The notes under the pieces are model-generated. The model was not told where the DNA came from. It saw only the letters and a program-made list of their open reading frames with translations, and ran no database searches. A stretch of DNA of 64,000 bases from the NCBI GenBank assembly GCA_037389465.1, contig JAZARR010000175.1, positions 2,604,001 through 2,668,000 of the forward strand, in the 5' to 3' direction. Source of the stretch: Baylisascaris procyonis. Lineage: Eukaryota > Nematoda > Chromadorea > Rhabditida > Ascarididae. Position numbers and translations under genes: made by a program. Shown here one piece after another: positions 12,212-25,600 of this stretch (its first letter is position 1; every line of letters begins with the position of its first letter).

Positions 12212-13848
12212 TTTACTTACACAACTCGTAACGATACTTTTCAATAATCACCGTAATATAGTGCATCATCATTTATATATTTTTGTTTTGCGTTTTTAAA
12301 CACTTTCAAATATTTCATAACGAGCAGGTGGCAACCTTTATTTCATGAAGAAAATATTCACATTTCTACGATTGCCTTTCAACCATAAAGGGAATAGCAG
12401 AACATATCGTAAGTGGGCGAGGGGAGCGGGTATATTTTAGTGCATTCGCACATAAGTATTGAACTTGGCTAATGAAAAAGGGATGGATAACGTATAAAAT
12501 GTTTCGTGTAATCAAATTTTCTCAACAAAAATTAATAATTCTACTTTATTCGCTTAATTTCCTCGTCGTTGACATCCCCTGGGCTCTTCCATTTGGCTGT
12601 GGGTGCTGGTGGTAGCTGCGGGATACTGGTCATTCCCTCAGATTTTTAAAGGTCAAGTTTTTGAGGAGATTTTACAAAGGCGAGAGTTATTTTATGTTCT
12701 AAAATTTTATTTGGGGGAGGGGGTATTCTATTTGGGATCTTACGGTATTCACTGAGAGAGCAATTAACGAATGCGAATATGCAACGATTAAGAAAATTAT
12801 TAACAAAATTCAATCCACGATAAAATAGTTCAAATTTATGCCCCTCTGCTATTTGTACTTTATTCGTGATACTTATAGAGTATAGACCTTAAATATGGAT
12901 CATTTACTCGATAGGTTCGTCCAAACTCTCCTCTTCTCTTCTGAATCTCTCACTTTAATTACATCTTTGGTGTCGTCTTTCTTTTTCATATTCCACAATA
13001 ATTTCAGTAAATTTTGCATTGCACTTACTCAACGGTGAAAATAAATGCTTTTTGAAATGTCGCTAAATGTTTGAATCAACCGCTGATAAATGCAAACATC
13101 ATTGCAATTGATAAATCAAATAATAATACTTATATATTTTTAATAAATTTTTCCAATAAGGAAGCACAGTTATATTTTTAGCATAATAAACTCTTCAATT
13201 ATTGAGATAAAGCCAGCTTTGCTACTGACAGGAAGAAACAACTTTCTTGCTTAAATATGGCTTCATCCCCTAAATCCAGCTCCATCGCCCAAATCCAGCT
13301 TCATCGCCCAAATCCAGCTTCATCGCCCAGATCTAGCTACATTTCGTTACAATCGCTATTAGTAATGAAAACAAAAGAAAATCTAATACAATATGATAAA
13401 GATTAACAACTTTATGATCAGTAATTAGTAAAGCGCGCCATTGACAATGATATGTGCTTTTGTATTGATTTCATCTGAGCATAAACTTTCATTGTTTATC
13501 ATTAGATAACAAATATATGAGATAATCGTTTCATATTTCCTACTTAATAACTTAGTATATATTATGACTAAAAAATTTTACAAAATTAGTCTCAATTAAA
13601 TGGAGATTGAAATCATCGAAATAAACCGATAAAAACAAATTAAATGCAAACGTTTGCATATGTTATCGATATAGTACGCAGTGATTAAAGAGAAAATTAT
13701 TTGATCGTACATAAATGAACAACAAAAAAAAATAAATATACTTAAATATATTCGAATAAATCTATTATTATGGTTTTTTTTTTGAGAGAGAGAGAGAGAG
13801 GAAATATTTCATTTATTGAGGAGAGCTAATATTGCATTAATGAAGGAT
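12212..13848. other. Convergent 3' flanks of kinase and phosphatase genes
   Basis: Spacer between two tail-to-tail genes; no coding sequence seen. On the minus strand an AATAAA lies at 13812-13817, about 32 bases past the phosphatase stop, and is its likely polyadenylation signal. The spacer also holds a 19-bp minisatellite (13260-13340) and a short GA run (13786-13801). Confidence 0.6.
13262..13340. repeat. Minisatellite, 19-bp unit
   Basis: About four tandem copies of CAAATCCAGCTTCATCGCC. The middle two are nearly identical and the outer copies diverge (CTCCATCGCC on the left, ATCTAGCTACAT on the right). Confidence 0.85.
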
Positions 13849-16800
13849 TTATTTTTTTTTGCCAGCACCGATACATGACTGATCGACCATTCCTGAGGAG
13901 ATTGCTTGTCGAACGATCAAATTTGCAACATGACTATAATGTGCGAAATGTGTCACACAACCGTATCGTTGTTTACGTACAATCGCAACAGTCTCCAATA
14001 ATCCAACCTAGAGCATATATATATGCTCATATAATTCAACTTGAAGCGAATATCATTTCCTATATAGATTACGGTATGTTACGGTATGACAATAACACTC
14101 TTCATAATGTTTTGATTTTTAATTTTTTTCTTAATTTTCAAAAATTTTCAATTTTAGACGAAAATAATAGTAGCTTAAACAGATTTAGCATGATCTATTT
14201 AAAGCATTTAACGCTTTTATTCATATTCATCAACTAGCAATGATTGTTAATAAATAGTGGACAAACAATAGCGCCGAATGACGTATCTAAATTCGATAGC
14301 TCTTTTTTTTTGGAGATCAAACGGTGACCATTGGTAATGATTGAAGAAATTCGTCCATTTATCTTATAGCTTATGAATTTAATTTTGATGATTTTCGCTT
14401 TCTTCCATCTAACCTCATTCCTATTGTTTTTAAATGAGAAAGAAATTGATTCATTTCTATTTTTCTTTTATTCTTATCGAAACAAACCTTGCGTTCATTA
14501 GCAAGACGCTCTAAAATAATATCAAGAACTGCAAAAGTCCCACATCGATGTACTCCCGACGGACACACAAGACAAATTGGACCATTTCGAGAATCTTTTA
14601 ATGCTCGTGCTGATTCTAATTTAACCTGAAAATTTTAGAACAAAAAGAATATCCATTCATGAAAAAAAAAAAATTCATCATAGAAGAAATAAAATTTTCT
14701 CGATGAATATGGAAAGGTGAAGAGTCGAACATTTATCAGGTGATAATGAATTGATAAAGAGCTTAATCATAGCGTAGGTAAATGCCTCGGCTATTGCAAC
14801 GTCAAAAGTTGATAAAGTGAAGAGCAATTGTTTCGTCATGAATGTGGATGTAACAAGACCACTGGCTATGTTATGCATACGATTATAAGATGGATTATAG
14901 ATGTGGCTATGATGATGCAAATAGTTACGGATAGTTTAAGGAGTAAAATTAGCCGTTTATGAAGCTTTCGATTCCTCAACCTTTTTTCCTTCTCGCTATC
15001 CTCTTCGCTTTTCCATGCGCTAGCTAATCGCCTATATTTCAATTATTACTCTACGTTGTATCTATACTAGCAGAAGTATCAACCAATGTCAACAACATAA
15101 AAACTTGCGAACTATCAACGGCATTTAGGATGCCAATAAGTCGTTTGAAATGCAAATACTCTATATAATCACTTAATTTATTCTTTAATTAATCCACCCC
15201 CCCCCCCCGAGATGAAGATGCATCAAACAAAGCCATAAAGCGTAATCAATAAGAAAAACCATAATTTATGCATGAAATCGGTTTATTATCGTTATAACTC
15301 CATTGTTTTTTTGATAATTGCTTGTTGTTATTTTTTGAATTATTTTGTTGATTTTGTTATTTCTGATATACTTTTATGCCATACAAGGATAATTTTCAAG
15401 TAAGTATCCAAATTAATTTAATTTAATTTAATTCCACTCCCTTTGGTATATGAACTATTTCGATGATAGTCATATAGCCGTCCTCATCAGCAGTGAGATG
15501 AAATATTACTGAACGGTAGGATTCTATTTCCGTCATTGTTCTTCTTAGATAATATAATAATAGTTATGGTTTAGAAGTATTTTTCGGCCATCAAATTGTC
15601 CCCCCATCTGTCAACAAACTTTTCATTGATCATCGAACAGTGGCTATTATCTAAATCTGAGCCATAATAAAATAGGTTAACTGTAAAATATTTTATTAAC
15701 CATATATTTATTATTTATATTATGTTGTAAATATATTCGTTTGAAATAAAAATTATGAATTGTACACTCATTTGGAATAATATATTTACATATTCATATA
15801 TGAATTCGCCTATATTTGCATTTTTTTATATGAATTCGTCAGAAAATCTTGATCAGCACTATCGATCAATAATATCGATCAATAATCAATCAATACAGCT
15901 CATTAGAAAATAATGGAAAGAAATGAACGAACCGTTGCACGAAATTCGAGTAGACTATCTGGTATTGTTTTATCTTCAATCCATTTTTTATAATGGATAA
16001 GTGTCGTTCTCAAACCTGATTTACCCCTTTGTCCAGGACCCAATACGAGAAGTTGATAGGAATCAGAATCTTTTTCCTGTTAGTAAAAATAAAACAATTT
16101 TATAGATGCAAATAATTCAATGCTATATTTAAATATGGTGAATTTATTTAAATTAGCATAAAATATATATGAATGGAATCATAACGAAATATTTCATTGC
16201 AAAATATTTTCAACAATGATTGAGAATTGATTATATAAATATATTAGAAAATTTAAATAACATTTTAAATGAATAAATATACAAAGAATTAAAAAAAATT
16301 CAATTCAAAATTTATAAAATTCGCTCATCTCGAAATGACGTGATACTCTATAAAACGATACGAAATAGCAATGTGATTCTAGGCCATATATTTATAAAAT
16401 TTTTTTATAAATTAAAAAAAAATTCAAATTTATAAAATTTTTTTTTTAAACAGCAATAGGCCACATATATATTCCATGACTATCTTAACGATGTGTTTAA
16501 GATGCCCTATATACTCATTAAGGAAGATAGGCGCTTATTTATGTTGTACGCTTCTATTTGCTTGAAATGTATTCGAGGAAGCCAAGTTTTGAGCAAGTGC
16601 AATCGATGAGAAACGCTCGGCGTTATATATTATTGATTAAAAGTAGGTTTTGATGTCTTAATTTTAGTAGATTGCCACTCATATTGACAACCTCACTATT
16701 GCCAGCCTCACTATTGCCAACCTCACTATTGCCAGCCTCATCCTGACAGCTGCACTATTACGAACGAATACCTCCGTAACGCTAAAAAACATCAACTCCA

Positions 16801-18367
16801 TAAGGCAATCGCGAAGAACTTATCGATGCAATAATCTTTCATCTCGAAAAATTTTTGATCGAAAAGAAACTCACAAGAAATTCGGCATATTTCCCCCAAA
16901 TGAAACAAAGATTTTTTGTAAGACTATTTTTTTATGAAAATAAAGCTGAAAAGCTGAAAAAGATACTTACCTGATCGATAGAATTACACCTAACGACAAT
17001 ATAACCCTTTACGAATCGTCTCTCTAGTTTTGCCTCATTAGGCCAAAAATTACGCATTAATTTTTTATCATCTGCGTCAATCAACGTCGATAAAAGAATG
17101 ATTAGTCTTGGACGTTCTTGATAGATCACCCGCCAGAAATCCGATTCGGTGCAATCATCAAATGGTGCTTGTGCCAAAATATAACCATCTAAAAAAAAAT
17201 TCATTTTTTTTTTAAATTTAAGCATTAAATCAGCATTATGCTTATTTTAAGAAAGAAACGCGTCGTACGATTTAAGCGCATTTATCGCCTCAAGCAAAAT
17301 TTTGCGAGGAATCTACGTTTTATTTCCAACAAATCAAAATGTACTAAATTTTCGGCATTACTAGTAAGACGATCGGAAAGCCTGAGAAATTAATCTAACG
17401 CATAAAACATTGACCTAAGCAATTGCCGTATGATCGCTAATAGGTACTATGATAATAAAAAATTGATTAATACTATTTAAGGATGCGTTTATTTCATGAA
17501 AAAGTTTTTTTGCATAATCACGGTGATATATAATTGAAATTGAGTGAATTGCTTTACCGTTGAAATATGCTTCTTTATGAATTATATAATTGTAATGAAT
17601 GCAATTTATATAAAATCTATGATGAATAAAATGCGAACCGATTCTATCATATGAATCGACGAATGATGCATGATAATAATCTGATCCGAGATTATCGTTG
17701 ATTTTAACACGTGATCGATCATAAAGAAGAATATTAGGGAAACGATTTTTTGAGGCGTTCGATGGTTCAAGGAATGCATCCACTTTTGGAGGATTCTTTG
17801 TTATCATTTTATGCCATTTTACAAGTAACTAAAAGCTATTATATACTTCAAATTCTTTTTTTTTATTTATTTATTACTGAAGGACAATTCAACATTCATT
17901 TTCTTTAAAATTTATTCGGGATAACACATTAGATTTCTTAAATCTATCAAAGAAAAAAATGTAATATGTAATATAAAATAATGATGCTGTAAAAATTGGT
18001 GAAAAGATATGTAAGAAAAGCTGGCACAATATGTGCTTTTTGTAGTTCGATTCACTTAATCGATTCATTTTTATAGACATATAGATAAACAAATTTATTA
18101 ATAAATACATCACCATAATGATTTTTGAATATGCAAATTTATGAAGATAAACGAAAACGACTAATAAAAGAAGATGCAATTTTTTTTTTTCAAATGTATA
18201 TTTAAATGAAATAAATATGCATAGAAGACCTGTTCACCGTCACGTACAATCATATCAACGAATTCTTTCGGTGTGAGAGTTTCCATTTTTGAGTCATCGA
18301 TTGCCTCGTCAGGTGCACAAACCTCTTGTTGCATTTGTTGTCCATCTTCCTCTTCTTCACCAGCCAT
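13849..18367 (-). CDS. Protein tyrosine phosphatase domain protein, altered active site
   Basis: Classical PTP fold, 328 residues in six in-phase exons, read leftward: 18367-18230, 17828-17639, 17188-16971, 16076-15933, 14625-14488, 14007-13849 (TAA). The start is the ATG at 18367; an in-frame ATG at 18427 is possible. Visible motifs in order: KNRFPNILLYDRSRV (phosphotyrosine loop), DYYHASFVD, GYILAQAP, FWRVIYQE, FWPNE, a WPD-loop equivalent reading WIEDKTIP, the signature loop reading VCPSGVHRCG, and a terminal VRKQRYGCVTHFAHY helix. Cys and Arg of the signature are kept. The preceding His is Val, the Ser/Thr after Arg is Cys, the WPD proline and aspartate are replaced or displaced, and the final catalytic Gln region reads THFAHY. 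The protein may bind phosphotyrosine with weak or no catalysis. It resembles the small single-domain PTPs expanded in nematodes. It lies tail-to-tail with the tyrosine kinase. Confidence 0.92.
16691..16748. repeat. Minisatellite, 15-bp unit
   Basis: Three to four tandem copies of CCTCACTATTGCCAG (G/A variant at the last base), inside the third-to-fourth exon intron of the phosphatase gene. The last copy decays to CCTCATCCTGACAG. Confidence 0.85.
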
Positions 18368-20907
18368 AACGCCAAACAATCGCTTACCGATCAAGCAAAT
18401 GAAACAATGAGTTAAGTTTAGCATCACTCGATTTCATTAAACACAATGGAAATGCAAATTATTACATCATTAAGGTTATTTTGCATACAGAAAATGCAAA
18501 TTATCAACAATTCGTTGAACTAATGTAGCATCCTTTTCGAAAATTTCACTAAGACATTTTTTTCGTAAAAGTGTCAACCCAAAAGGTCAAAGGTCATAGT
18601 TGGCAATCGTATGAAATCGGCTACTTTAGAGTTGTCGAAAACGATGGACCATATAGTTTTGTATGCTACTATTGCAAATTAATGTGCGAAATTTGCTAAC
18701 TCTATTGCAATTCACCTAATATGCAAAATTTATGCAAAAACTGAATTCCACTAACAAAAGAATATGTAAATCAAGCCGACAAAGAAATTATGAATAAAAT
18801 TAACTCTGCGAATTATAGTTTGTAAACGCTAAATAAATCTATAAATAAGCTGATAGATCAATGCATGAACGGGAATTAACAATTTTCGTAACGATTTTTG
18901 AAGTTATTCTTAAACACATTTTTGCATTTCCGTTCGCTAAATTACATCACTCGATTCAAGCATTTAAATGTGCTAATGAAAATATTGATTAGTAGAATTT
19001 TAATTCAAAAATTCTTTTTACAAATTATTATGCGCCATCAATTTTGATGCAATTTGCATTTATTTGTAAAATTTCAATATGTAAATATGGGGAAAAAATT
19101 TTACAATCACATCGATCAATCAATAAATTTAAATATAACTGTTACAAAAATTATAGCTATATGAAAGCATTTCTATTCATGGTGGTGTTTTCAATCTTTT
19201 CCATGAACTGTTTCATTACAATCGCATATGCTTCACTAAAATATGCCGATAATTTTGCTTTGATTAATCACTAATTGATTTATTTGTTAAATTAATATAT
19301 TTCTTATCATATCATTGTATTCATTTGTATTCATTTGATAATAGCACATCGTTTCCTTTTCAAATAATTTTTTCGAGAACAACTTTACTATGCACTATTT
19401 TTTTCGAGTAAAATTTGCTTCTATTGCTGCCAATTTTTGCGACACATTAAACCTGAAATACTCAATAAACTATGAAAATATATTTCTTGATGAATCTATC
19501 TATTATATCATTTAGCTAGAATTTATTCACTTAATTTTAATATTCATATTTCTTTTAGTAATCATTTCCTTTTGCATTAAAAATGAAGAAGTTTTTTAGC
19601 GTCAAATTATCGGCTAAATATCACTTATATTTCAATTCGAAAAAAGTTCGCTGTTTTGAAATAAAAGAGAATTGATTACTCATTTATAATTCATCTCAAA
19701 GATCGCAAAAAAAAAAACGGAAGAAAAAATTATCACTCTGTAGGTTTAATTTAATTGAATTATTGAGTTCCTTGCATTGTAATATATTCTAAAGCATTTT
19801 CTTCTATTCTCTAAGAATTTATTTGCAATTATTGTGATTGAATTTTGCATTCATTACAAAAAAAAAACAAGAATTAATCTCTTAGAATTTGCAAAAAATA
19901 ATTTTGCGCTGCATTTGTTTCAATTTGAAATTTTTAAATAATGATCCCAAGAAGATAATTGTGCTAGGCGCACGAGAATCGCGCGTGATCTTGCGTGCGT
20001 TCCGCGTTTGCGGCTTGCGGTGCGTGTTGTTATTGCTATCGAAGACGGACGGTTGCGTTGCGCGACGGATGCAATTGATGAAAGCCGCGTGCATGTTGCG
20101 TTGCGCTTGCGGTGCGGTATATTACGGCGTTGCGTATTGCGTCGCGTTGTTGAGCGGATTTTTTGAAAATGCGTTGCGGAATGCGTATTGTAACCTTTAA
20201 TGATAATTTTTCCGTCTTAAAGTTCGCATACGAACCGTTGATGATGGATGCGTATTCATAGACGCACCCAAAAAATCAATAATTGAGACGTGTTCTATGC
20301 ATCAACTAGGGCTTATTTTATCACTATTACTGTTGTTTCTGCGAAAAGTAAAACTCTATATTCCACCAAGTTGACATGAATTTTTAGTCTAATGGGTTAT
20401 TATTCTGACGACTACTGTAAGCGGAATATAATCTGCATCTAGCTATGGCCTACACAGATATCATATCACTCTAGAAGGCTATTTTTCGTTCGAATCTCAT
20501 TGAATGATTTCAAATATCATTTGTTGAGCGTATTTTGGCACTTGAAAATGCCGAAATTCCATAGCCAATTTTAAATAAACTTTTTAAAAAAAAAAGCAGC
20601 AGTAAATTTGCAAACGTTTAAACAATTGAAAGGAAATCACATGAATTAGATTCAGCATTGTGTCAATCATTGCTCGGTATTTTTATTAAAAGCGATCGGA
20701 GAGCCGTATGCACTCATATATCGTCGTATTAGATTACGATCGTGCATTGCCTCAGTGCATTATAAATTGCCTCCAGCTATATACACTTTATTCTACTCGT
20801 TCATATAGATTTTAGTTATTCAAATTGTGATCGAAACGTTACTAAATAAAATCGAACACAGTAATTATTATTTTTACCTATATCTTTATTGTTTGATTTC
20901 CTTGAAA

Positions 20908-20908
<1 letters not shown>

Positions 20909-20974
<66 letters not shown>
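20909..20974. repeat. TA microsatellite
   Basis: About 33 TA units in the spacer between the divergent phosphatase and MADF-BESS genes; the longest TA run of the window. Confidence 0.95.
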
Positions 20975-20975
<1 letters not shown>

Positions 20976-21375
20976 GTTTATTTAAGTTTGAGTAAATTGT
21001 AAACTAGCAGGAAATATAGTTATGATTTAACGAATCACTCGCTCTTAGTCAACAAAAAAAAGACGTATAGATTAGTGAGAGAGGCGATCGCATATATGAA
21101 GATATTTCGATTCATAGTGGACGAATTTATAGATACTTTGCATTTTCTAAAATTTTAAATCTTATAGTTTCAATTCGTGGTCTATTCAATTCGCTTGAAA
21201 TTCGAATGAATTACAACATATTTCTTCCTGCAACTTGTAGTTCATGAAAATGGTTAATGAGATAAGTGGAATATGCAGTGGTGTATATCATTATGGCATC
21301 GTTGCAATACTTTCACTCATTCTTATATTTAATTATAGTATTTGTACATTCACTTTAATTAGAGGTATCTTGATT

Positions 21376-21465
21376 GTCCACTTGTCCTTTCATTTATACT
21401 CTTAAAATACCGTATCACCACTTTGTTTACGGTAAGATTACTGTATTGGGTGTGAACAAGTGGAC
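21376..21465. repeat. Foldback segment with 10-bp inverted repeats
   Basis: GTCCACTTGT (21376-21385) and ACAAGTGGAC (21456-21465) are exact reverse complements. The 70-base interior carries a second inverted pair of TACCGTA/TACGGTA type. Probably a small nonautonomous repeat. Confidence 0.6.
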
Positions 21466-22667
21466 ATTACGATGGCTATTGGGTAGCATTGCTAGCCATA
21501 CGACTAATGAGACATAGATATATACAGGTGCAAAACAATATCGGTGTGTTTATATGATAGAAGCATCTAGTTTTAGCAACATAAAAGCGATGCGTCATAC
21601 GATCACGCATATTGTTCATCACTGATTAGCCGACAAGATATTTAAGTGTGATTCACAGATGCGCATACAGTTTACTAGTTTCACTTATAGCCCGGTATTA
21701 TTATTTATTATTATTATCATTTCTTAGAAATGAATTTGAAAATAAACCTAAAAATATTCAACTTAAATATAGAAAGAAAAATGTGAAAATCGATTCACAT
21801 AGATTCACAATAAATTCTCTCGCTTCTATATGTCATATTTCAATTTTTAATTTGCTTTCCATATGTGGGTGGCATTTACGTCTTTAAACTACTATAAACT
21901 TATTCCAAATGGTTAACGCCAAATATGTGATAATCAATGAAGGAATGTTTATTGATAAGCATTGTTATAATGCACTAATTAAGCGATATCTGGTAGATGT
22001 AATGCTTTTTATTGAGATCATTTATTTTATAGCGCAGTGGATCGGTTGGTTTGCCTCATCGACGCCTCATCCGAGACACGATTGCTTCAGAAATTAAAAT
22101 TCTTAAGGAGCCGTCTCGGAGCTTTCTGAGTAATACTTAATTTTTATCGCTGAAAATTCTATATAGTTGTGGTGATTAATAGAGATAGATATAATTCATA
22201 GTAAATTCCGGAAATAGTATGAAAATGATTGCTTGCGCACATTCTACCTCAAGAAAACGGAATCAATGGATTTTTTCCAGCTCAATTAACTAAAGTATAT
22301 CAGAAATTATATATTTCAACAATTTGCATAATGGGAAATTTATGCCGAGGTGGCGATTTTTTTTGGCCATTTTCGCTTATGGCGCATGTTACGTTGAATA
22401 TAAATAGTAATGTAAAATTCCTTTTGTTGAGTGAATAATTCAGGTTGAAACGGTAAAATAGATTGGTTACATAATCTGAAGGCATAGAGGCATTTGGTTA
22501 CATAATCTGAGGTGAACGGGTTGGGTTGCATAATCTGTGGGCATTTAAAAAAAAACTTTCCGACGGTTTTAACTACACTGTTCAAAAATGACATTTATTA
22601 ATGAGATGATTGTTGAAGATTACCTTGTGTTGACTTTCACTTGAAATGTAAACAATTATTTCTATAG

Positions 22668-25600
22668 GTGTCGCAGTGAGAAATTAGTGAAAGGTGGACA
22701 CTCTGGAAGTCGTGAATACACCTCCGACGGCGAGGCGACAATCGGTCGCAACTCAGCAAGACTATCGTATCAATCAAATACCCAAACGTATGTTCATTCT
22801 TTAGGCAACAAATTTCACTGCAGTAACATATAATGAACTTATTGTACTTTGATATAAACTGGCTGAATATGTGCAGTCAAAATTTCATTGAATGAGTTTT
22901 AGTGGTGTGATGCGATATCCCAAATAAGAGAAATAGGTGGGAGAGGAGTGATAAAATAGGCCGAATTATGAAGTTTATGAATATAATGACAACGAGATTG
23001 TTTCATATGACCAAATAATTCTCTGCATTCATAAGGCACACTTTTTTTTTTCATATGATCGTTTCGACATTTCACATAGTCATTTGCATGATGTTTAATC
23101 CATTTATTTCTTTATTTTTAGATGAAATGCCACTATTGCAACTTTATTTGAGAGGTTCGATTCTAATGAAATTTTCTTTGGAGATAGAATTTAAAGCCGT
23201 CTAAATATTATTTTCAATTACTGCAATTGTAAACGTTGGTTTTACGATGTTATTTTATCTCACGAATTGAATGTTGAAACTTATAAATAGTAATAAACAC
23301 TACAATATCATTGCTTCTATAGTTCTAAAATTTTTGTTCCTACTTCAATATCTAATGTAAAACAAGTAAGTGGCTACTATTTTCGTGCCGAGACCATAGT
23401 CATTATCCTGGACTTATTTGATATTTCAGGCCATCCACTCGTTAGCAGTCAGTGCATTTGAAGATTTAATTATTTTGCAGGTGCATCTCAGTTGTTAAAT
23501 TCTTACACGGCGTTGTCGCAATCATCTCAAGGAGGAGGTCCTCGAGGTGGGGTCGTGCTTTCGACGATGGCTGGTAGTGCGTCTGCGACGGTCGGAGGCA
23601 GTGCCTCATCACCACAAGATGAAAATTTTGTACGACGACTCATCGAAGCAGTTAAGGGACAACCTTGTCTCTATAATCCCAATCATGAACATTACGGCAA
23701 TAAGCATTCAAGTGCGCAATACAGATGTCGCGTTTGGCAAAAGCTATGTGTGGACCTCGGATTTACGGGTATTTATTTATTGATTGTCAACATTATTCGG
23801 TGATTATGTCATGCTGGAGAGATTTTGTAGTGTGAAATGAAAATGAAACATCGTGCCCAGTGATGAAGACAATCCCATATTGCCTATTTAAAAAGGAGTG
23901 TAGGCGATTTTATTGATGGCTGCTTTGATTTATATGGTTGAAAAAGGATATCGTATAGTAATTCTAGAAATACGGTAACGAACACTAACTTACGGTAACA
24001 CATATTTTAGAGGATGCACATGCATTGCAAATGCAATGGAAACGGATACGTGATCGTTATGTGCGCGAGAGGAGGAAAAGGAGAGGTGCAGCGGTGACTG
24101 AGAGCATCTCTCATCAAGTAAGCATCTGCTTGTCATACCTTCATTCGAAATAAATAGAGGGGAGGGAGGCAAGGAGAGGGTAACAAAAGAGAAGGGAGAG
24201 GAAATTGAATGGTGAAACGGCATGTTAGCTGCAGTTCAATTGATTGATTTTATATGCGATGTATTAGCAAATGCGTTTCTTTTTGAATGAAGATTTTATT
24301 GAAACTATACAAATCCCTTTATTATTTGGTTTCTTTAAAAAAATTTTGGATTGGATTGCACAAAATGTTTCTGATTTTGCGATAAATTTTTATAAATAAT
24401 ATCCCTGTTAGTGGAAGAGTAATACTATGCTTATGATGACTGTCGTTTTGCCACTGCAATACTAGTCTTAATGACATCATAAAATTGCTTGAGGGTATTC
24501 GTAATGGCCGTTATAACTTAAAATTACAAACCGAATTGCTGTAGTACTACTATTATGGAATGAGGATGGCAATTAAAGGAAGGAGCATCTGCACGGGAGA
24601 GGCATCCGTCTGGTGGATCAAATTGTTCGACGTCAAGTGGAAGCACCAATTCGGCTGCTTCACGGCACTATGAAATGATGCGATGGATTGAACCCTACCT
24701 CGTTGATGTGAGTGAACACAAAGTTTTGAATGTTATTGCAATTGTCACGTACTACTCGAAGGTGAATTCACACCATTTTCTGCTGTAATTGTTTTGATCG
24801 AACAATAGCCTTATTAAATTCTGAGGCAAATTAAGCTGATTTCTCTGGAAAAAAGACCGAACTTCTAATTTTTATTGAGTAAAATTTATTCAAGTGATAA
24901 ACTGATCATCAATTCATCGCTTCGATTCTTTCCAATGTTTTGAAAATGAATTTCAGATTCCGAGTAGCAATAATGGTCAAACAAACCACAGTATGGTTGG
25001 CAGTCCTGCTAACGGACCTATTTCAACACCACAACCCGGTCAACAGATTCCAAACTCGCAGCAGTTGCAAGGTAATCGGTGTTTTTAAAAGAGTATTATG
25101 TCCAGAAGGGAAAGGTGGCGATAAGGAAAATGTCATGTCTTCAAAATTATCTCATATTAACATATGATGCTTGTTGGTTTTTTTTTTTTTTTTTTTAAAG
25201 AGCAAAAGGAGCGCAATTCGATTTGAGTGTTTTTACCCGCGTATGCAAGAATTAAAATTTCCCAGTTCCCATCGTTAGTAGTCCTTGTTTCCCATCTCTG
25301 AGAGTCTGCATCGTCGTGCCATTGACGATTGCTAGGCATTTACGCTTAAGTGATATGCATAGATGCAACCTATGATGGTTGATGAGGAACATTCCCTGGG
25401 AAGGACAGATTTGATTTTCTGTCTTTCATGAATATACGAATTGCATTTAAGGGCAAAACGGTGGAGTGATGTCGATAGTTGTGACGACTTCTGCTGGCGG
25501 TGAGCCTGTCACTTATTACATGAGTGAGGGAGCACGTCACGATTCCAACCAACCGGTTGTCGTTAGCAGTTCTGCAGATGGCCTCATCCTTAACAGGTTT

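Larger units (their letters stand above)
18368..22667. other. Divergent spacer between PTP and MADF-BESS genes
   Basis: No recognisable coding exon. It should hold the promoters of the minus-strand phosphatase and the plus-strand MADF-BESS gene. It contains a GC-rich island (about 19961-20190), a long TA microsatellite (20909-20974), a 90-bp foldback (21376-21465), and three diverged copies of a GGTTACATAATCTG motif at 22460-22540. Frames at 19044-19274 and 21648-22097 are low-complexity and are not called genes. Confidence 0.5.

Noticed and set aside
13875..14237. Plus-strand 120-codon frame starting TDRPFLRRLLVERS
   Set aside because: It is antisense to the last phosphatase exon (14007-13849), which fits the family and splices in phase.
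19044..19274. Plus-strand 76-codon hydrophobic frame
   Set aside because: Composition matches random AT-rich DNA; no splice context, no recognisable domain.
5806..23999. Recurring TTACGGTA octamer
   Set aside because: Noted at about half a dozen sites, but a rough expectation for this AT-rich window is a similar number, so no enrichment is claimed.
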